A DNA stretch of 64,000 nucleotides from Deltaproteobacteria bacterium (GCA_016713535.1 JADJOY010000030.1:1-64000), one strand, 5' to 3'. Positions 51,619 through 63,862 are shown, numbered from the stretch's first letter. Numbers and translations are program-made. Notes: generated by a model from the sequence alone, not told the origin.

Positions 51619-52203
51619 TCAGTAGAGCGTCGCGCGAGGCTCGAGGCTCCCGATCACCTCGGCCTCGATCTCCGCGAGCTGCGCCAGCCGCGAGCGGATC
51701 TCGTCCTCGCCGAAGTACTTTGCGGCGAGTGACGGATAGAGCTCGGCGTGACCCGCCTCGCCGACCGCGAAGGTCCGGTAGGCGACGGCGAGCTCGCGGT
51801 CCGGGAGCGCGTCGCCCAGCAGGCCGAATCGCTCGGCGGCGCGAGATTCCACCACACCCGCCAGCAGCATCCGGTCGAGAAAGCGCTCGTCGCGGCCATG
51901 ACGGAGCTTCTCGAGCATCGGGTTCACGTACCGATCCTTGCTGTCGGGCCGCAGCGTGAGCCCGCGGCGCTCCATGAGCGCGTAGACTTGCTCGAAGTGC
52001 GCGAGCTCCTCCTGGGCGAGGCGGATGAGCGGCGGCAGGATGCGCGTGCGGTCCGGGAACTTGACCACGAAGCTCATCGCCTGGACCGAGGCCTTGCGCT
52101 CGCAGTTGGCGTGATCGGCGAGGAAGCCGTCGAGATCGGCGACCACCGCCGCGACCCAGCGTGAGTCGCTCGGCACCAGCAGGGGGACACTCCGGGACGC
52201 CAT
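51619..52203 (-). CDS. miaE: tRNA-(ms2io6A)-hydroxylase MiaE
   Basis: 194 residues. Ferritin-like di-iron motifs are present: LADHANCERKASVQAMSF (first Glu), AQEELAHFEQVYALM (ExxH), VVESRAAERFGLL, and VGEAGHAELYPSLAAKYF (ExxH). The family hydroxylates the isopentenyl group of ms2i6A37 in tRNA with O2. The start ATG (plus-strand CAT 52201-52203) forms part of a CATG that also supplies the start of the divergent GT2 gene, so neither gene has a separate promoter gap. Confidence 0.87.
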   Translation of the reverse strand: MASRSVPLLVPSDSRWVAAVVADLDGFLADHANCERKASVQAMSFVVKFPDRTRILPPLIRLAQEELAHFEQVYALMERRGLTLRPDSKDRYVNPMLEKLRHGRDERFLDRMLLAGVVESRAAERFGLLGDALPDRELAVAYRTFAVGEAGHAELYPSLAAKYFGEDEIRSRLAQLAEIEAEVIGSLEPRATLY

Positions 52204-53497
52204 GGCTCGTGAATCTCCGATCGCCGAGTATCTGCGAAAGCAGCGAGGTTTCCGACCCCGGCTCGCAGCGCCTCCGACTCCGGACACTCGCCTGGTGGTG
52301 GTCGTCCCGTGCAAGGACGAGCCGGCCCTGGGCGAGACGCTCGCCTCTCTCTGCCGGACGACGCCACCTCCGCGCTTCGCCGAGGTGATCGTGGTGGTGA
52401 ACGCCTCGACCGCGGACCCAGACGCGGTGCGCGCGCGAAGCGCGGCGAACGCCGCCGAGGCGCGCGCCGTCGCTCGCGCCCGCGGCGCCGCGGCGCCGGT
52501 GCTCCACGTGATCGAGGAGCTCGAGCTCGAGCCCCGCCACGCCGGCGTCGGGCTGGCGCGGAAGCTCGGCATGGACGAGGCCGCCGCGCGCCTCGATGCG
52601 GTCGGCGCGGCCCGCGGCGGCGTGATCGTGTGCCTGGACGCGGACTGCACCGTGGCGCCGACCTACCTCGCGGAGATCGCCGCCTGGTTCGAGCGCCACC
52701 CGCGCGCCGACGCCGCGTCGATCGCGTTCGAGCACGACCTCGAGTCCGTCGTCGAGCCTCGTCACCGGGCCGGCATCGCCGGCTACGAGCTCTTCCTGCG
52801 CTGCCACGTCCACGGACTGCGACTCGCCGGACACCCGAGCGCCATCCACACCATCGGATCGAGCATGGCGGTGCGCGCCGAGACGTACGCGATCCACGGC
52901 GGCATGAACCGCCGCAAGGCGGGCGAGGACTTCTACTTCCTGCAGAAGCTCGTCGAGCACGGCGCGGTGGGCACGATCCGCTCGACCACCGTGTTCCCGT
53001 CGCCACGGGTTTCGGACCGCGTGCCGTTCGGCACCGGCCGCGCGATCGGCGACTGGCTCGCGGGCGACGAGGCCGAGTTCCTCGCCTATGACGCGCGGGT
53101 GTATTCGATGCTCGGTGAGCTGGTCGCGCGGATCGAGCGATGGTGGGGCGCACGGCAGGCCGATCCGCTCGACGGGCTCCCGGCCGTCGTCGTCGATTTC
53201 CTCGTGGCGGAGGGCTTTCCCGAGGCGCTCGGCGGGATGTTCGCGAACGCGACCACGCTCGCGAGCTTCCGCGCGCGCTTCCTCGCGTGGCTGAGCCCGT
53301 TTCGCGCCCTCAAGCTCGTCCACCACCTCACGCGCGAGCACCTCCCGAGGCGGCCCGTCACCGAGACCGCCGCGGCGCTCGCGGCGAGCGCCCGGCCGGG
53401 CGGAGGCGACCCGCCCCTGGTTGCTGTGGGCGTCGAGCCGTGGTTGGAGTGGTTCCGGCGGATCGACCGCGAGGCGCCAGGCGAGGAGGATCGATGA
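52202..53497 (+). CDS. Glycosyltransferase family 2 protein
   Basis: 431 residues from the ATG at 52202. The GT-A fold begins RLVVVVPCKDEPALGETLASL (residues ~32-52), followed by an unusual insertion before GGVIVCLDADCTVAPTYLAEI (DxD-like metal motif DAD). GMNRRKAGEDFYFLQKLVEHG contains the acceptor-loop ED. The C-terminal ~150 residues are unlike common GT2 enzymes. Donor and acceptor unknown. The start codon overlaps head-to-head with that of miaE. The stop overlaps the cupin gene as ATGA. Confidence 0.82.
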   Translation: MARESPIAEYLRKQRGFRPRLAAPPTPDTRLVVVVPCKDEPALGETLASLCRTTPPPRFAEVIVVVNASTADPDAVRARSAANAAEARAVARARGAAAPVLHVIEELELEPRHAGVGLARKLGMDEAAARLDAVGAARGGVIVCLDADCTVAPTYLAEIAAWFERHPRADAASIAFEHDLESVVEPRHRAGIAGYELFLRCHVHGLRLAGHPSAIHTIGSSMAVRAETYAIHGGMNRRKAGEDFYFLQKLVEHGAVGTIRSTTVFPSPRVSDRVPFGTGRAIGDWLAGDEAEFLAYDARVYSMLGELVARIERWWGARQADPLDGLPAVVVDFLVAEGFPEALGGMFANATTLASFRARFLAWLSPFRALKLVHHLTREHLPRRPVTETAAALAASARPGGGDPPLVAVGVEPWLEWFRRIDREAPGEEDR

Positions 53498-54006
53498 GCG
53501 AGCGACCACCCTTCATCAAGCACTGGCGCGAGATCCAGGACGCCGACGCCTGGAGCTATCCCGGTAGCGACGAGCTGCACAGCATCGGCTCGCCCTTCGG
53601 ACGTGCCTTCGGCCTGGCCCGCATCGGCATCCACCACGAGGTGCTGCCGCCGGGGCGACGGCTCTCGTATCCCCACGCCGAGAGCACCGAGGACGAGTTC
53701 GTGTACGTGCTCGAAGGCGCGGTCGACGCGTGGATCGACGGCGAGACCTACCGCCTCGAGCCCGGCGACGCGGTCGGCTTCCCGGCGGGGACCGGGATCT
53801 GCCACACGTTCATCAACGACGGCGACGTGCCGGCGCGGCTGCTCGTCGTCGGCGATCGGACCCGCCCCGACAACCAGCTGGTCTACCCGGTCAACCCGGA
53901 GCGCAAGGCGCAGATCGGCGACCAGTGGTGGAGCCATGCCCCCGAGCGCCCGCGCGGCCCACACGACGGGCTGCCGGCGGCGCGGCGCGGCCGGACCGAG
54001 CCCTGA
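53494..54006 (+). CDS. Cupin-domain protein
   Basis: 170 residues from the ATG at 53494. A single cupin: GIHHEVLPPGRRLSYPHAESTEDEFVYVLEGAVDAWIDGETYRLEPGDAVGFPAGTGICHTFIND. The two cupin motifs are complete with two His and a Glu as possible metal ligands (H near 56 and 113, E near 62). The C-terminus is Arg/Pro-rich. These proteins often act as sugar-binding or mannose-6-phosphate-isomerase-like enzymes; the specific role is unknown. Co-translated with the GT2 gene. Confidence 0.85.
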   Translation: MSERPPFIKHWREIQDADAWSYPGSDELHSIGSPFGRAFGLARIGIHHEVLPPGRRLSYPHAESTEDEFVYVLEGAVDAWIDGETYRLEPGDAVGFPAGTGICHTFINDGDVPARLLVVGDRTRPDNQLVYPVNPERKAQIGDQWWSHAPERPRGPHDGLPAARRGRTEP

Positions 54007-54127
54007 TCTGCGCAGCAGCTCGGCCAGCGCTTGGCTGGTCGACGCCGCGCCAGCGGCTCGCGCCGAACGGCCTCGCTCGCGGGGTCCTCGGTGTTGCGCC
54101 ACTCACCGCCGCACGCGTAGCATCGAA

Positions 54128-54159
54128 ATTAGGGCGCGACGTAATCGTTCGTTCCTAAT
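54128..54159. promoter_or_regulatory. Inverted repeat ATTAGG-N20-CCTAAT before the metalloprotease
   Basis: ATTAGG (54128-54133) and CCTAAT (54154-54159) flank an AT-richer centre (GACGTAATCGTTCG). It lies ~60 bp upstream of the predicted start, in a region otherwise without features; a repressor or activator site is possible. Confidence 0.4.
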
Positions 54160-54217
54160 GTTGTTCGGCGGCGTGGCCGGTCGAACCGGCTGGCCCGGGG
54201 GCTGGGGGTCGAAGGGG

Positions 54218-57200
54218 ATGATGGCGGGAGAGGTGTGCCCGCAGGGCGGGTCCGTCCGCCGGGTTGCTTGCTCGCTTCGCTCGCTCGGGCTCGCGGTCGT
54301 CGTCGCGGGCTTCGCATGGGCTTCACTGGCGGGCACCGCGCTGGCGCAGAGCGGGCCGGTGTTCGTGCCCGCGGGTGCGCCCACGGCGGGTAGTGCGGCC
54401 TCCCCGGCTGCCGTGCTGGAGGTGCCGATCGCGCTCGACCTCACGTCGCTCGCGGCGGGCAGCCCGTCGGTGGTGCTGTCACGGGTCGACGGCACGACGT
54501 ACAAGGCGACGCGCACCGGCTTCGAGGCGCGCGGCGCGGGCAGCTTCGTGTGGCGCGGGCGCAGCGATGCCGCTTCCGGCGCGTCGGAGGGTGACGTCAC
54601 GCTGACCGTGAAGAACGGGTTGCTGGCTGGTCTCATCACGCTTGAGGACGAGGTCTACGAGGTCCAGCCGCGCGGCGGGAGCCACCGGCTGCTCAAGCTG
54701 GACCAGTCTCGATTTCCACCGTGCGGCACCCACGATGGAGACGGCGTACACGCCGATCCGATCCCGGGCCGGCCGCTACCGGACGTCGCCGCCGGTGACG
54801 TCTCGGGGAGCGCCATCTCCCAGATCGACGTGATGGCGGTCTACACACCGCAGGCGCAAGCGGGGGCCGGCGGCCAGGCGAGCATCGAGGCGACGATCCA
54901 GTCGGCGGTCGACGTGGCGAATACGTCGTTCACGGCGAGCGGCATCGACGCCCACTTCAACCTCGTCCACACGGCGCTCGTGAGCCACAACGACTCCGCC
55001 AACACCGGCACCGACCTCGCGTGGGTGGCCGGAGACCCTGACGGTGAAGGCGCTGCGCAACCAGCACTACGCCGACCTCGTGGCCTTGGTGGTCGAGAGC
55101 GGCGGCTCGGGCGTGTGCGGGCAGGCCTACGTGCAGCGCTCGATCTCGTCGGGCTTCTCCGAGTCCGCGTACCAGGTGACCGTGCGCTCGTGCGCCGTGG
55201 GCAACATCTCGTACGCCCACGAGCACGGCCACAACCTGGGCTTCGAGCACAACCCCGAGAACGGCATCTCGCCGCCGAGCTCGGCGTCCTACGTGTGGTC
55301 CTACGGCCACTACGTGAACGGCTCGTTCCGCACCGTGATGTCGTACGCGGACCCGTGCACGTCCGGCTGCACGCGAGTGCAGCGGTTCTCGAACCCCGGC
55401 ATCTCGTTCAACGGATTCCCCACCGGGATCGCCGACCAGCGCGACAACCACCGCACCGGCAACATCTCGGCACCGATCGCGGCGGGCTTCCGCGTGCCGG
55501 GGTTGGACACGGACGGGGACGGTATCGAGGACGTGCACGACAACTGCCCGACCACGCCCAACTCCGATCAGCACGACTCCGATGGAGACGGGCTCGGGGA
55601 CGCGTGTGACCTCAACGTCGACCAGATCGCGAAGCTCTTTCCCAGCGACTTTGCATCGAGCGATTCGTTCGGTCGCAGTATCGGAATCGACGGTTCCACG
55701 GCGATCATCGGCTCGCCCAACGACGACGACCAGGGCGCGGAGTCTGGGTCCGCCTATGCGTTCGTCTGGAACGGCTCGTCGTGGCAGCAGCAAGCCAAGC
55801 TGTTGCCGTCCGTTGGCGCGGCCGGGATCTTCTGGGGCAAGACCGTCGGCTTGAGCGGTGATTCGGCCGCGATCGGCGATTACGGCGGCGCAGCGGCTCA
55901 CGTGCTGCGCCGGACGGGCTCGACCTGGAATCAGGAGGCGGTGCTGACCGGTCCAGTCCCGCGCTTCGGGTCGTGGGTGGCGATCGACGGTGATTCGATG
56001 GCGGTGGCCGCCCCCGATTTCACGACCGGGGTCTCGGAGAAGGTCTACGTGTACGAGCGAGGGGGCTCGGCGTGGACGCTCAAGCAGACGCTGGACACCG
56101 CCGTCGCCTCCCCAAACGGGGGCTTCCTCGCCATGCAGGACTCGCTTCTCGCCGTCGGCATCTACGATTCAGGCTCACAGGTCAGGGTGTACAAGAAAGA
56201 GCTGAGCGGCAGCTGGTCCTTCCAGGCGACGCTCGCCCCATCGGACGGCGGGGTCGGAAGCTCGTTCGGTCAGACGATCACGCTGTCGCCCACCACGATC
56301 GTGGTGGGAGCGCCGAGTCATGGCAGCCCCGGGGCCAGCGCCGGAGCTGCCTACGTGTACGACTGGAACGGGTCCGCGTGGCTCCAGAGCCAGAAGATCC
56401 AGTCGTTCGACATCGCCGCTGGTGACAACTTCGGAAAGAGCGTTTCGTTACAGGGCACGTTTCTCGCCGTGTCTGCACCGGGTGACAACAGCTCGAGCGG
56501 GTCGGTCTATCTCTTCCGGCGAAGCGGCGGATCGTTCGTCTTCTACGCCAAGGTCACCCCGGCCGATGCGGCGACGTCGAAGTACTTCGGCGGCAGTGTC
56601 GCGACCGACGGGCCCTGGCTGCTCGTGGGCGCCGACGGGGACGATCAGAAGGGCTTGAATGCGGGTGCAGCGTACGTGTTCTCGATGCCGCCCCTGGACG
56701 GCGACGGTGACGGAGTTCCCGACAGCACGGACAACTGCCCGACGGTCGCGAACCCCGGCCAGCAGGACGTGGACAGCGACGGAGTCGGTGACGCCTGTGA
56801 CACCTGCACCGACGTCGATCACGACGGGTACGGGAACCCGGCCTCGGCGAGCTGCGCTCATCCGGAAGCGGACTGCAACGACGACGACCCGAACGTGAAT
56901 CCCGGCCACGCCGAGGTCGCGGGCAACGGCATCGACGACGACTGCAACGCGACGACGCTCGACTGCGTGGACGGCGACGGTGACGCCTACTCGGTCTCGG
57001 GCGGCGTGTGCGGCGCGGTCGACTGCAACGACGCGAACGGCCAGGTGAACCCGGGCCACGCGGAAGTCGCGGGGAACGGCCTCGACGACGACTGCAGCGC
57101 CGCCACGCCGGACTGCGTGGACGGCGACGGCGACGGTTCCTCGGTGAGCGGCGGGGTGTGCGGCGCCATCGACTGCAACGACTCGCTTCCGAGCGTGCAC

Positions 57201-57938
57201 CCCGGAGCGACCGAGGTCTGCAACCAGACCGACGACGACTGCGACGGCTCGATCGACGAGGGCGTCACGACCCCGTTCTACCGGGACGCCGACGGCGACA
57301 CCTACGGCAACGCGGCGATCACGGTGCAGGCATGCTCGGCGCCGAGCGGCTACGGTGCGAACAACACCGACTGCAACGACGGCAACCCCGCGGTCAACCC
57401 GGGCCACGCCGAGGTCCCCGGCAACGGCGTCGACGACGACTGCAACGCGGCCACGACCGACTGCCTCGATGGCGACGGCGACGGCTACTCGCCCTCGGGG
57501 GGTAGCTGCGGTCCGGTCGACTGCAACGACGGCAACTCCAACGTGAACCCCGGCCATGCCGAGGTTTACGGCAACGGCGTGAACGACGACTGCAACGCCG
57601 CGACGCCGGACTGCGTCGACGCCGACAGCGACGGCTACTCGGCTTCGGGTGGCGTGTGCGGTGCGGTCGACTGTGTCGACTCGAACGCGAACGTGAACCC
57701 GGGCAAGACCGAGGTCCCGGGCAACGGCCTCGACGACGACTGCAACGCCGGCACGAGTGACTGCAAGGACCTCGACGGCGACGGCTATGGCAACCCGGGC
57801 TCGGCGCAGTGCGCGCACCCGGAGGCCGACTGCAACGACGCGAGCGCCGCGGTCCATCCCGGCGCGACCGAGATCCCGAGCAACGGCATCGACGACGACT
57901 GCAACGCCGCGACACCGGGCGGGTGCTCGGCGCCGTGA
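54218..57938 (+). CDS. Secreted reprolysin-like metalloprotease with TSP3, FG-GAP and MopE-type repeats (frameshifted)
   Basis: Start ATG at 54218 after AAGGGG. Signal peptide to about residue 47 (AGTALAQS). A pro-region is followed by a reprolysin-like (M12B) catalytic domain: ISYAHEHGHNLGFEHNPEN (HExxHxxGxxH) and Met-turn TVMSYAD. Then a thrombospondin-type-3 segment (DTDGDGIEDVHDNCPTTPN), seven or so FG-GAP repeats, a second TSP3 segment, and seven MopE-type repeats (DCNDxxxxVNPGHAEVxGNGxDDDC) to the end. One base is extra, or two missing, near 55037, between DLAWVAGDP and TVKALRNQHYADL; corrected length is about 1240 residues. It is probably a Ca-loaded extracellular protease used on prey or polymers. 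Confidence 0.86.
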
Positions 57939-57986
57939 CATGCACGGCCTGGCGATGAGTCGCTGACCGGCGCTCGTGGCTTTCTC

Positions 57987-58020
57987 ACGGGGGTGGCACC
58001 GATCCGGGTGCCGCCCCCGT
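57987..58020 (+). terminator. Strong hairpin after the metalloprotease
   Basis: ACGGGGGTGGCACC-GATCC-GGGTGCCGCCCCCGT: a 14-bp stem with one mismatch, ~48 bases after the stop and ~38 bases before the MFS start. No U-tract. Confidence 0.65.
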
Positions 58021-58057
58021 GGTATCTCCTGACGACCGCGCACGTCCGGAGGGCCCG

Positions 58058-59290
58058 ATGACCATCGCCGTCGCCGCGCAGCAGGCTGACGATCGCCCGT
58101 TTCCGCTCAAGATCTTCCTGTTCGCGTTCTTCGGCTGGACGTTCGACTTTTACGACCTGGTGCTGCTCGGGTTCCTGAAGGAGCACGTCGGCCACGACCT
58201 GCACCTCACTCACAGCGCCGAGGCGTGGATGCTCGGCGTGGCGCTCGGTACCTCGGGGCTGGGCGGCATCGTCGCGGGCGCGCTGGCCGACCGGATCGGC
58301 AAGCGCACCATGCTCGCGAGCACGATCCTGCTCTACTCGCTCGGCTCGCTCGTGGCGGGCCTCGCGCCCAACATCACGGTGTTCCTGATCGGCCGCGGGC
58401 TGGTGGGGCTCGGGGTCGGTGGCGAGTGGGCGATCGGGCACGCGCTGGTGGCCGAGGCGATCGGCAACCACATGCGCGGGCGCGGCTCGGCGCTGCTGCA
58501 ATCAGGCGAGCCGGTCGGTGTCGCGCTCGCCGCGGTGGCCGGGTACCTGATCACCCCGCTGGTCGGCTGGCGGTGGGTGATGATCGGCTCGAGCGCCACC
58601 GCGTTGCTGGCGCTCGCGGCGCGTCGCTCGATGCACCTGCCCGACGAGCCGGCGGCGGAGAAGGCCTCGTGGAGCATGGTGCGACGGGCGGGGATCGGCC
58701 GCAGGATGCTCGCGGCGTGGGTGCTCGGCGTGTTCAAGCTCGGCACCTACTGGACCTGCTACACGTGGCTCCCCGGGTTCCTCCTCAAGGAGATGAACCA
58801 GGGTGTGGGGAGGAGCTTCGCGTGGGTGCTCACCGCCCAGATCGGGCAGTTGAGCGGGATGCTGCTCTTCGGTCAGGCCTCGGATCGGATCGGCCGCCGT
58901 CCCTCCTTCACGATCTTCTCCCTGATCACCGCCGTCGCGATCGGGTTGCTGGCGTTTCGGTGCGAGGTGCTCTCCGCCACTCCGGTTCTCTTCTGGGGGA
59001 CGATGCTCATGCTCGGGTTGGGCTCGGGTTGCACCGCCGGCTTCGGCGCGTTGCTCGCCGAGCTCTTCCCGACCGAGGTGCGCGGGCTCGCCATGGGCAC
59101 CACCTACAACCTCGCGCGCTCGATCCAGGTGTTGGCACCCGTCATCGTGAGCTGGGCCGTCCTCCGCAACGGCCTGAGCGGGGGCCTCGGCGTCCCGCTG
59201 GTTCTCGCGCTGGCGACGGCCACCTGGGTCTGGGTGCTGCCGGAGACGCGCGGCATCGAGCTGCCGCGCCTCGCGCGCGAGGGCGATTGA
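58058..59290 (+). CDS. MFS transporter (sugar/organic-acid porter family)
   Basis: 410 residues from the ATG at 58058 (CCGGAGGG upstream). Twelve membrane segments. MFS loop 2-3 motif GALADRIGKRTMLAS, loop 8-9 motif GQASDRIGRRPSF, and GRGLVGLGVGGEWAIGHALVAEAIGNHMRGRGSALLQSG, the PESPR-like region of the SP/aromatic-acid porters. FGWTFDFYDLVLLGFL at TM1 resembles organic acid/H+ symporters of the ShiA/JEN type. The substrate is inferred only at that level. Separate transcription unit after the hairpin. Confidence 0.87.
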   Translation: MTIAVAAQQADDRPFPLKIFLFAFFGWTFDFYDLVLLGFLKEHVGHDLHLTHSAEAWMLGVALGTSGLGGIVAGALADRIGKRTMLASTILLYSLGSLVAGLAPNITVFLIGRGLVGLGVGGEWAIGHALVAEAIGNHMRGRGSALLQSGEPVGVALAAVAGYLITPLVGWRWVMIGSSATALLALAARRSMHLPDEPAAEKASWSMVRRAGIGRRMLAAWVLGVFKLGTYWTCYTWLPGFLLKEMNQGVGRSFAWVLTAQIGQLSGMLLFGQASDRIGRRPSFTIFSLITAVAIGLLAFRCEVLSATPVLFWGTMLMLGLGSGCTAGFGALLAELFPTEVRGLAMGTTYNLARSIQVLAPVIVSWAVLRNGLSGGLGVPLVLALATATWVWVLPETRGIELPRLAREGD

Positions 59291-59407
59291 ACCAGCGATG
59301 CGAAGGCCGATGAACGACCGTTTCCTCGTGGCCGCCTGGGCCGCTCGCGGCTGGTGACGGCGCCTGGGGTCATGACACTCGGGCGATCGCGGATCCGGAG
59401 CCTCGCG

Positions 59408-60199
59408 ATGAGCGCGCTCCGGATCGGTACGGCCACCTACGTGGGACTGCTCGCCTTCGTGGCGGTGAAGGCGAACGATGTGGTGTTCCCGGCACCGAGC
59501 TCGGACGATGGCCCGATCGTGAAGGGAGCCCGCGCGATCACGGCGCGCGCTGCGGATGGTCATCCGGTTCATGCGCTGGTGTTCGATCCACCCGACTCGA
59601 GAGCACCGGTGGTCGTCCAGTTCCACGGCAACGGCGAGGTCGTGGGCTGGAACCAGCCGCTCGGGCTCGAGCTGAAGCGTCGCGGTTTCGGAGCCGTGCT
59701 GGTCGAATACCGAGGGTACGGGAAGTCGACGGGCGTTCGTCCCAGCGAGGACGGCCTCTACGCCGACGCCGAAGCGGTGATCCAGTGGCTCCGCGCCGCC
59801 GGGGTCGGGCCAGGGCGGACGGTGTTGTGGGGCTTTTCGCTGGGAACCGGTGTTGCCGCCGAGATGGCCGCCCGCGGCGCGGGCAGCGCGCTCGTCCTTC
59901 AGGCGCCCTTCACGTCGGTCCCTGACGTCGCCAGCCGGGTCGCGTGGTTCTTACCGGTGCGGACGTTGGTGCGTGAGCGCTTCGACACGCTGAGCAAGGC
60001 CGCGCGGATCACGATTCCGACGCTGGTGATCCACGGCAGCGCCGATCCCGTCATCCCCTTCCGGATGGGGGAGGCGGTGTCGCGGGCGATCGCGGGAGCG
60101 AAGCTCGTGCGCGTACGGGGCGGTGGCCACGACTACACGTACGGCCGTGGCGGGTGGGTGTTCGACGAGATCGCTGCATTCGTGCGAGGCGGAGCGTGA
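59408..60199 (+). CDS. Alpha/beta hydrolase with N-terminal membrane anchor
   Basis: 263 residues from the ATG at 59408 (GGAG seven bases upstream; a GTG at 59354 would add 18 residues). A membrane segment at about 4-20 is followed by a BAAT/YfhR-like serine hydrolase fold: VVQFHGNGEVVGWNQP, VLVEYRGYGKSTG, nucleophile elbow LWGFSLGTGVAAEMA, LVIHGSADPVIPF (Asp) and RVRGGGHDYTYG (His). Probably a membrane-attached esterase or peptidase-like hydrolase facing the periplasm; the substrate is unknown. Confidence 0.82.
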   Translation: MSALRIGTATYVGLLAFVAVKANDVVFPAPSSDDGPIVKGARAITARAADGHPVHALVFDPPDSRAPVVVQFHGNGEVVGWNQPLGLELKRRGFGAVLVEYRGYGKSTGVRPSEDGLYADAEAVIQWLRAAGVGPGRTVLWGFSLGTGVAAEMAARGAGSALVLQAPFTSVPDVASRVAWFLPVRTLVRERFDTLSKAARITIPTLVIHGSADPVIPFRMGEAVSRAIAGAKLVRVRGGGHDYTYGRGGWVFDEIAAFVRGGA

Positions 60200-60221
60200 G
60201 CTCGCGCCGAGCGCCGCCGCG

Positions 60222-61709
60222 TCACCCGTCCCCCAACGACGTCCAGAGATGCAGCACTGCGTACGATCGCCATGGTCGCCACGCTTCGGAGAGCTTCTCG
60301 GCTTCGCGCGCGGTGACTCCGCCGAGGGCCTTGCGGACGGCGATGTCGGCGGCAGGGAAGGCGTCGGGCCAGCGCAGCGCGCGCATCGCGAGGTAGTGAG
60401 CGGTCCACGAGCCGATGCCGGGTAGCGCTTCCAGGGCGCGCAGGGTGTCGTCGAGGGGCGCGTGGCGATCGAGGACGAGCGACCCGTCCGTGACGCTGCG
60501 GGCGAGGGCGACGAGCGCCCGAGCGCGGGCACCGACGATGCCGAGGGACGCGATCTCGTCGACGCGGGCCCCGGCGAGACGAGCGGGCGCGGGAAAGAGC
60601 AGCGAGAGCGTCGGCCCGGACGGGTCGGTCGAGCCCGGGACCGGCGTGCCGAAGCGTGCGACCAGCCGGCCGGCGAGCGTGGTGGCCGCGCGCACCGTGA
60701 CCTGCTGGCCGAGGATCGCTCGGCAGGCGGCCTCGAACGGGTCGAAGGCACCCGGAACGCGCAGACCGGGGCGGCGCTCGATCAGCGGTCGAAGGCGTAG
60801 GTCGGCGCCGAGCACCTCGGCGATCGTGGTGGGGCTCGCGTCCAGATCGAAGAGCGAGCGCGATCGAGCGACGATCGCCATCAGCGAGCCCGCGAGCGAC
60901 GGCGACACGCTGACCCACAGCGCCCCCCGAGTCGGATCGTTTCGCACGGCGAGGGTGCCGGTCGCGTCGCCGAGGGTGACCGTGCGGCGGTAGGTGCCGT
61001 CCGCGACGAGCTCGACACCCGGGATCGCCCGTCCGGCGAGGAACGCGAGCATCGTCTCCCAGTCGAGCGGTGGGCGGTAGCCGAGGCGCAGCGCCAGCGT
61101 GCCCGGCTCGCCGGGATCGACGTGGGCAGCGTGGTCGCGGCGCAGCGACGACGGCGCCCGGCCGAAGCGCTGCCGGAAGAGCGCGTTGAAGCGGCGCACG
61201 CTGCCGAAGCCGCTCGCGAACGCGATCTGGGCGAGTCCCGCGTCACTGTCCTGGAGAAGCTGCTTGGCGAGCGCGAGGCGGCGGGTCTGGGCGAGCTCGA
61301 TCGGCGTCACGCCGAGGCGCGCTTCCATCGCGCGGCGCAGGTGGCGTCCGGTCACGCCGAGCCCCCGCGCGAGCTCGTCGACGGAGGCCCGGTTGAGGAA
61401 GCCCTCGTCGATGTGGCGTGACGCCTCGGCCACCAGTCGCGGGATGGACTCGAGCGGCGTGGTTCCTGGGGCGAGCTCGGGGCGGCAGCGGAAGCACGCG
61501 CGGAACCCGGCGCGCTCCGCCTCCGCGGGTGTCCGATAGAAGCTACAGCGATCGCGGCGAGGAGTGCGCGCGGTGCAGATCGGCCGGCAATAGATCCCGG
61601 TGGTCGAGACCGCGACGAAGAAGACGCCGTCGAAGCGGGCGTCGCGGGCGGTGAGCGCGCGATAGCAGTTCAGGGAGTCGAGGGTCACGCCGCCAGTATG
61701 CCGCGCCAC
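60222..61709 (-). CDS. alkA: Ada-type regulator fused to 3-methyladenine DNA glycosylase II
   Basis: 495 residues. Residues 1-85: an Ada N-terminal zinc domain with the four cysteines (GIYCRPICTARTPRRDRCSFY, ACFRCRPE; Cys in YCRPIC is the methyl acceptor in Ada). Residues ~85-185: an AraC-type HTH (VDELARGLGVTGRHLRRAMEARLGVTPIELAQ, IAFASGFGSVRRFNALFRQRFGRAP). Residues ~200-490: the AlkA glycosylase, with HhH motif LEALPGIGSWTAHYLAMRAL and catalytic Asp in AFPAADIAVRKALG. It removes alkylated bases and likely senses and induces the response to methylation damage. Monocistronic; converges with the hydrolase gene. Confidence 0.92.
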   Translation of the reverse strand: MARHTGGVTLDSLNCYRALTARDARFDGVFFVAVSTTGIYCRPICTARTPRRDRCSFYRTPAEAERAGFRACFRCRPELAPGTTPLESIPRLVAEASRHIDEGFLNRASVDELARGLGVTGRHLRRAMEARLGVTPIELAQTRRLALAKQLLQDSDAGLAQIAFASGFGSVRRFNALFRQRFGRAPSSLRRDHAAHVDPGEPGTLALRLGYRPPLDWETMLAFLAGRAIPGVELVADGTYRRTVTLGDATGTLAVRNDPTRGALWVSVSPSLAGSLMAIVARSRSLFDLDASPTTIAEVLGADLRLRPLIERRPGLRVPGAFDPFEAACRAILGQQVTVRAATTLAGRLVARFGTPVPGSTDPSGPTLSLLFPAPARLAGARVDEIASLGIVGARARALVALARSVTDGSLVLDRHAPLDDTLRALEALPGIGSWTAHYLAMRALRWPDAFPAADIAVRKALGGVTAREAEKLSEAWRPWRSYAVLHLWTSLGDG

Positions 61710-61771
61710 CCGCGCGCCGCTGGCCGCTTTCGGACCTCGGCGTGGCCGGGGCGCGGAGCCCCGGTGACGGC

Positions 61772-63862
<2,091 letters not shown>

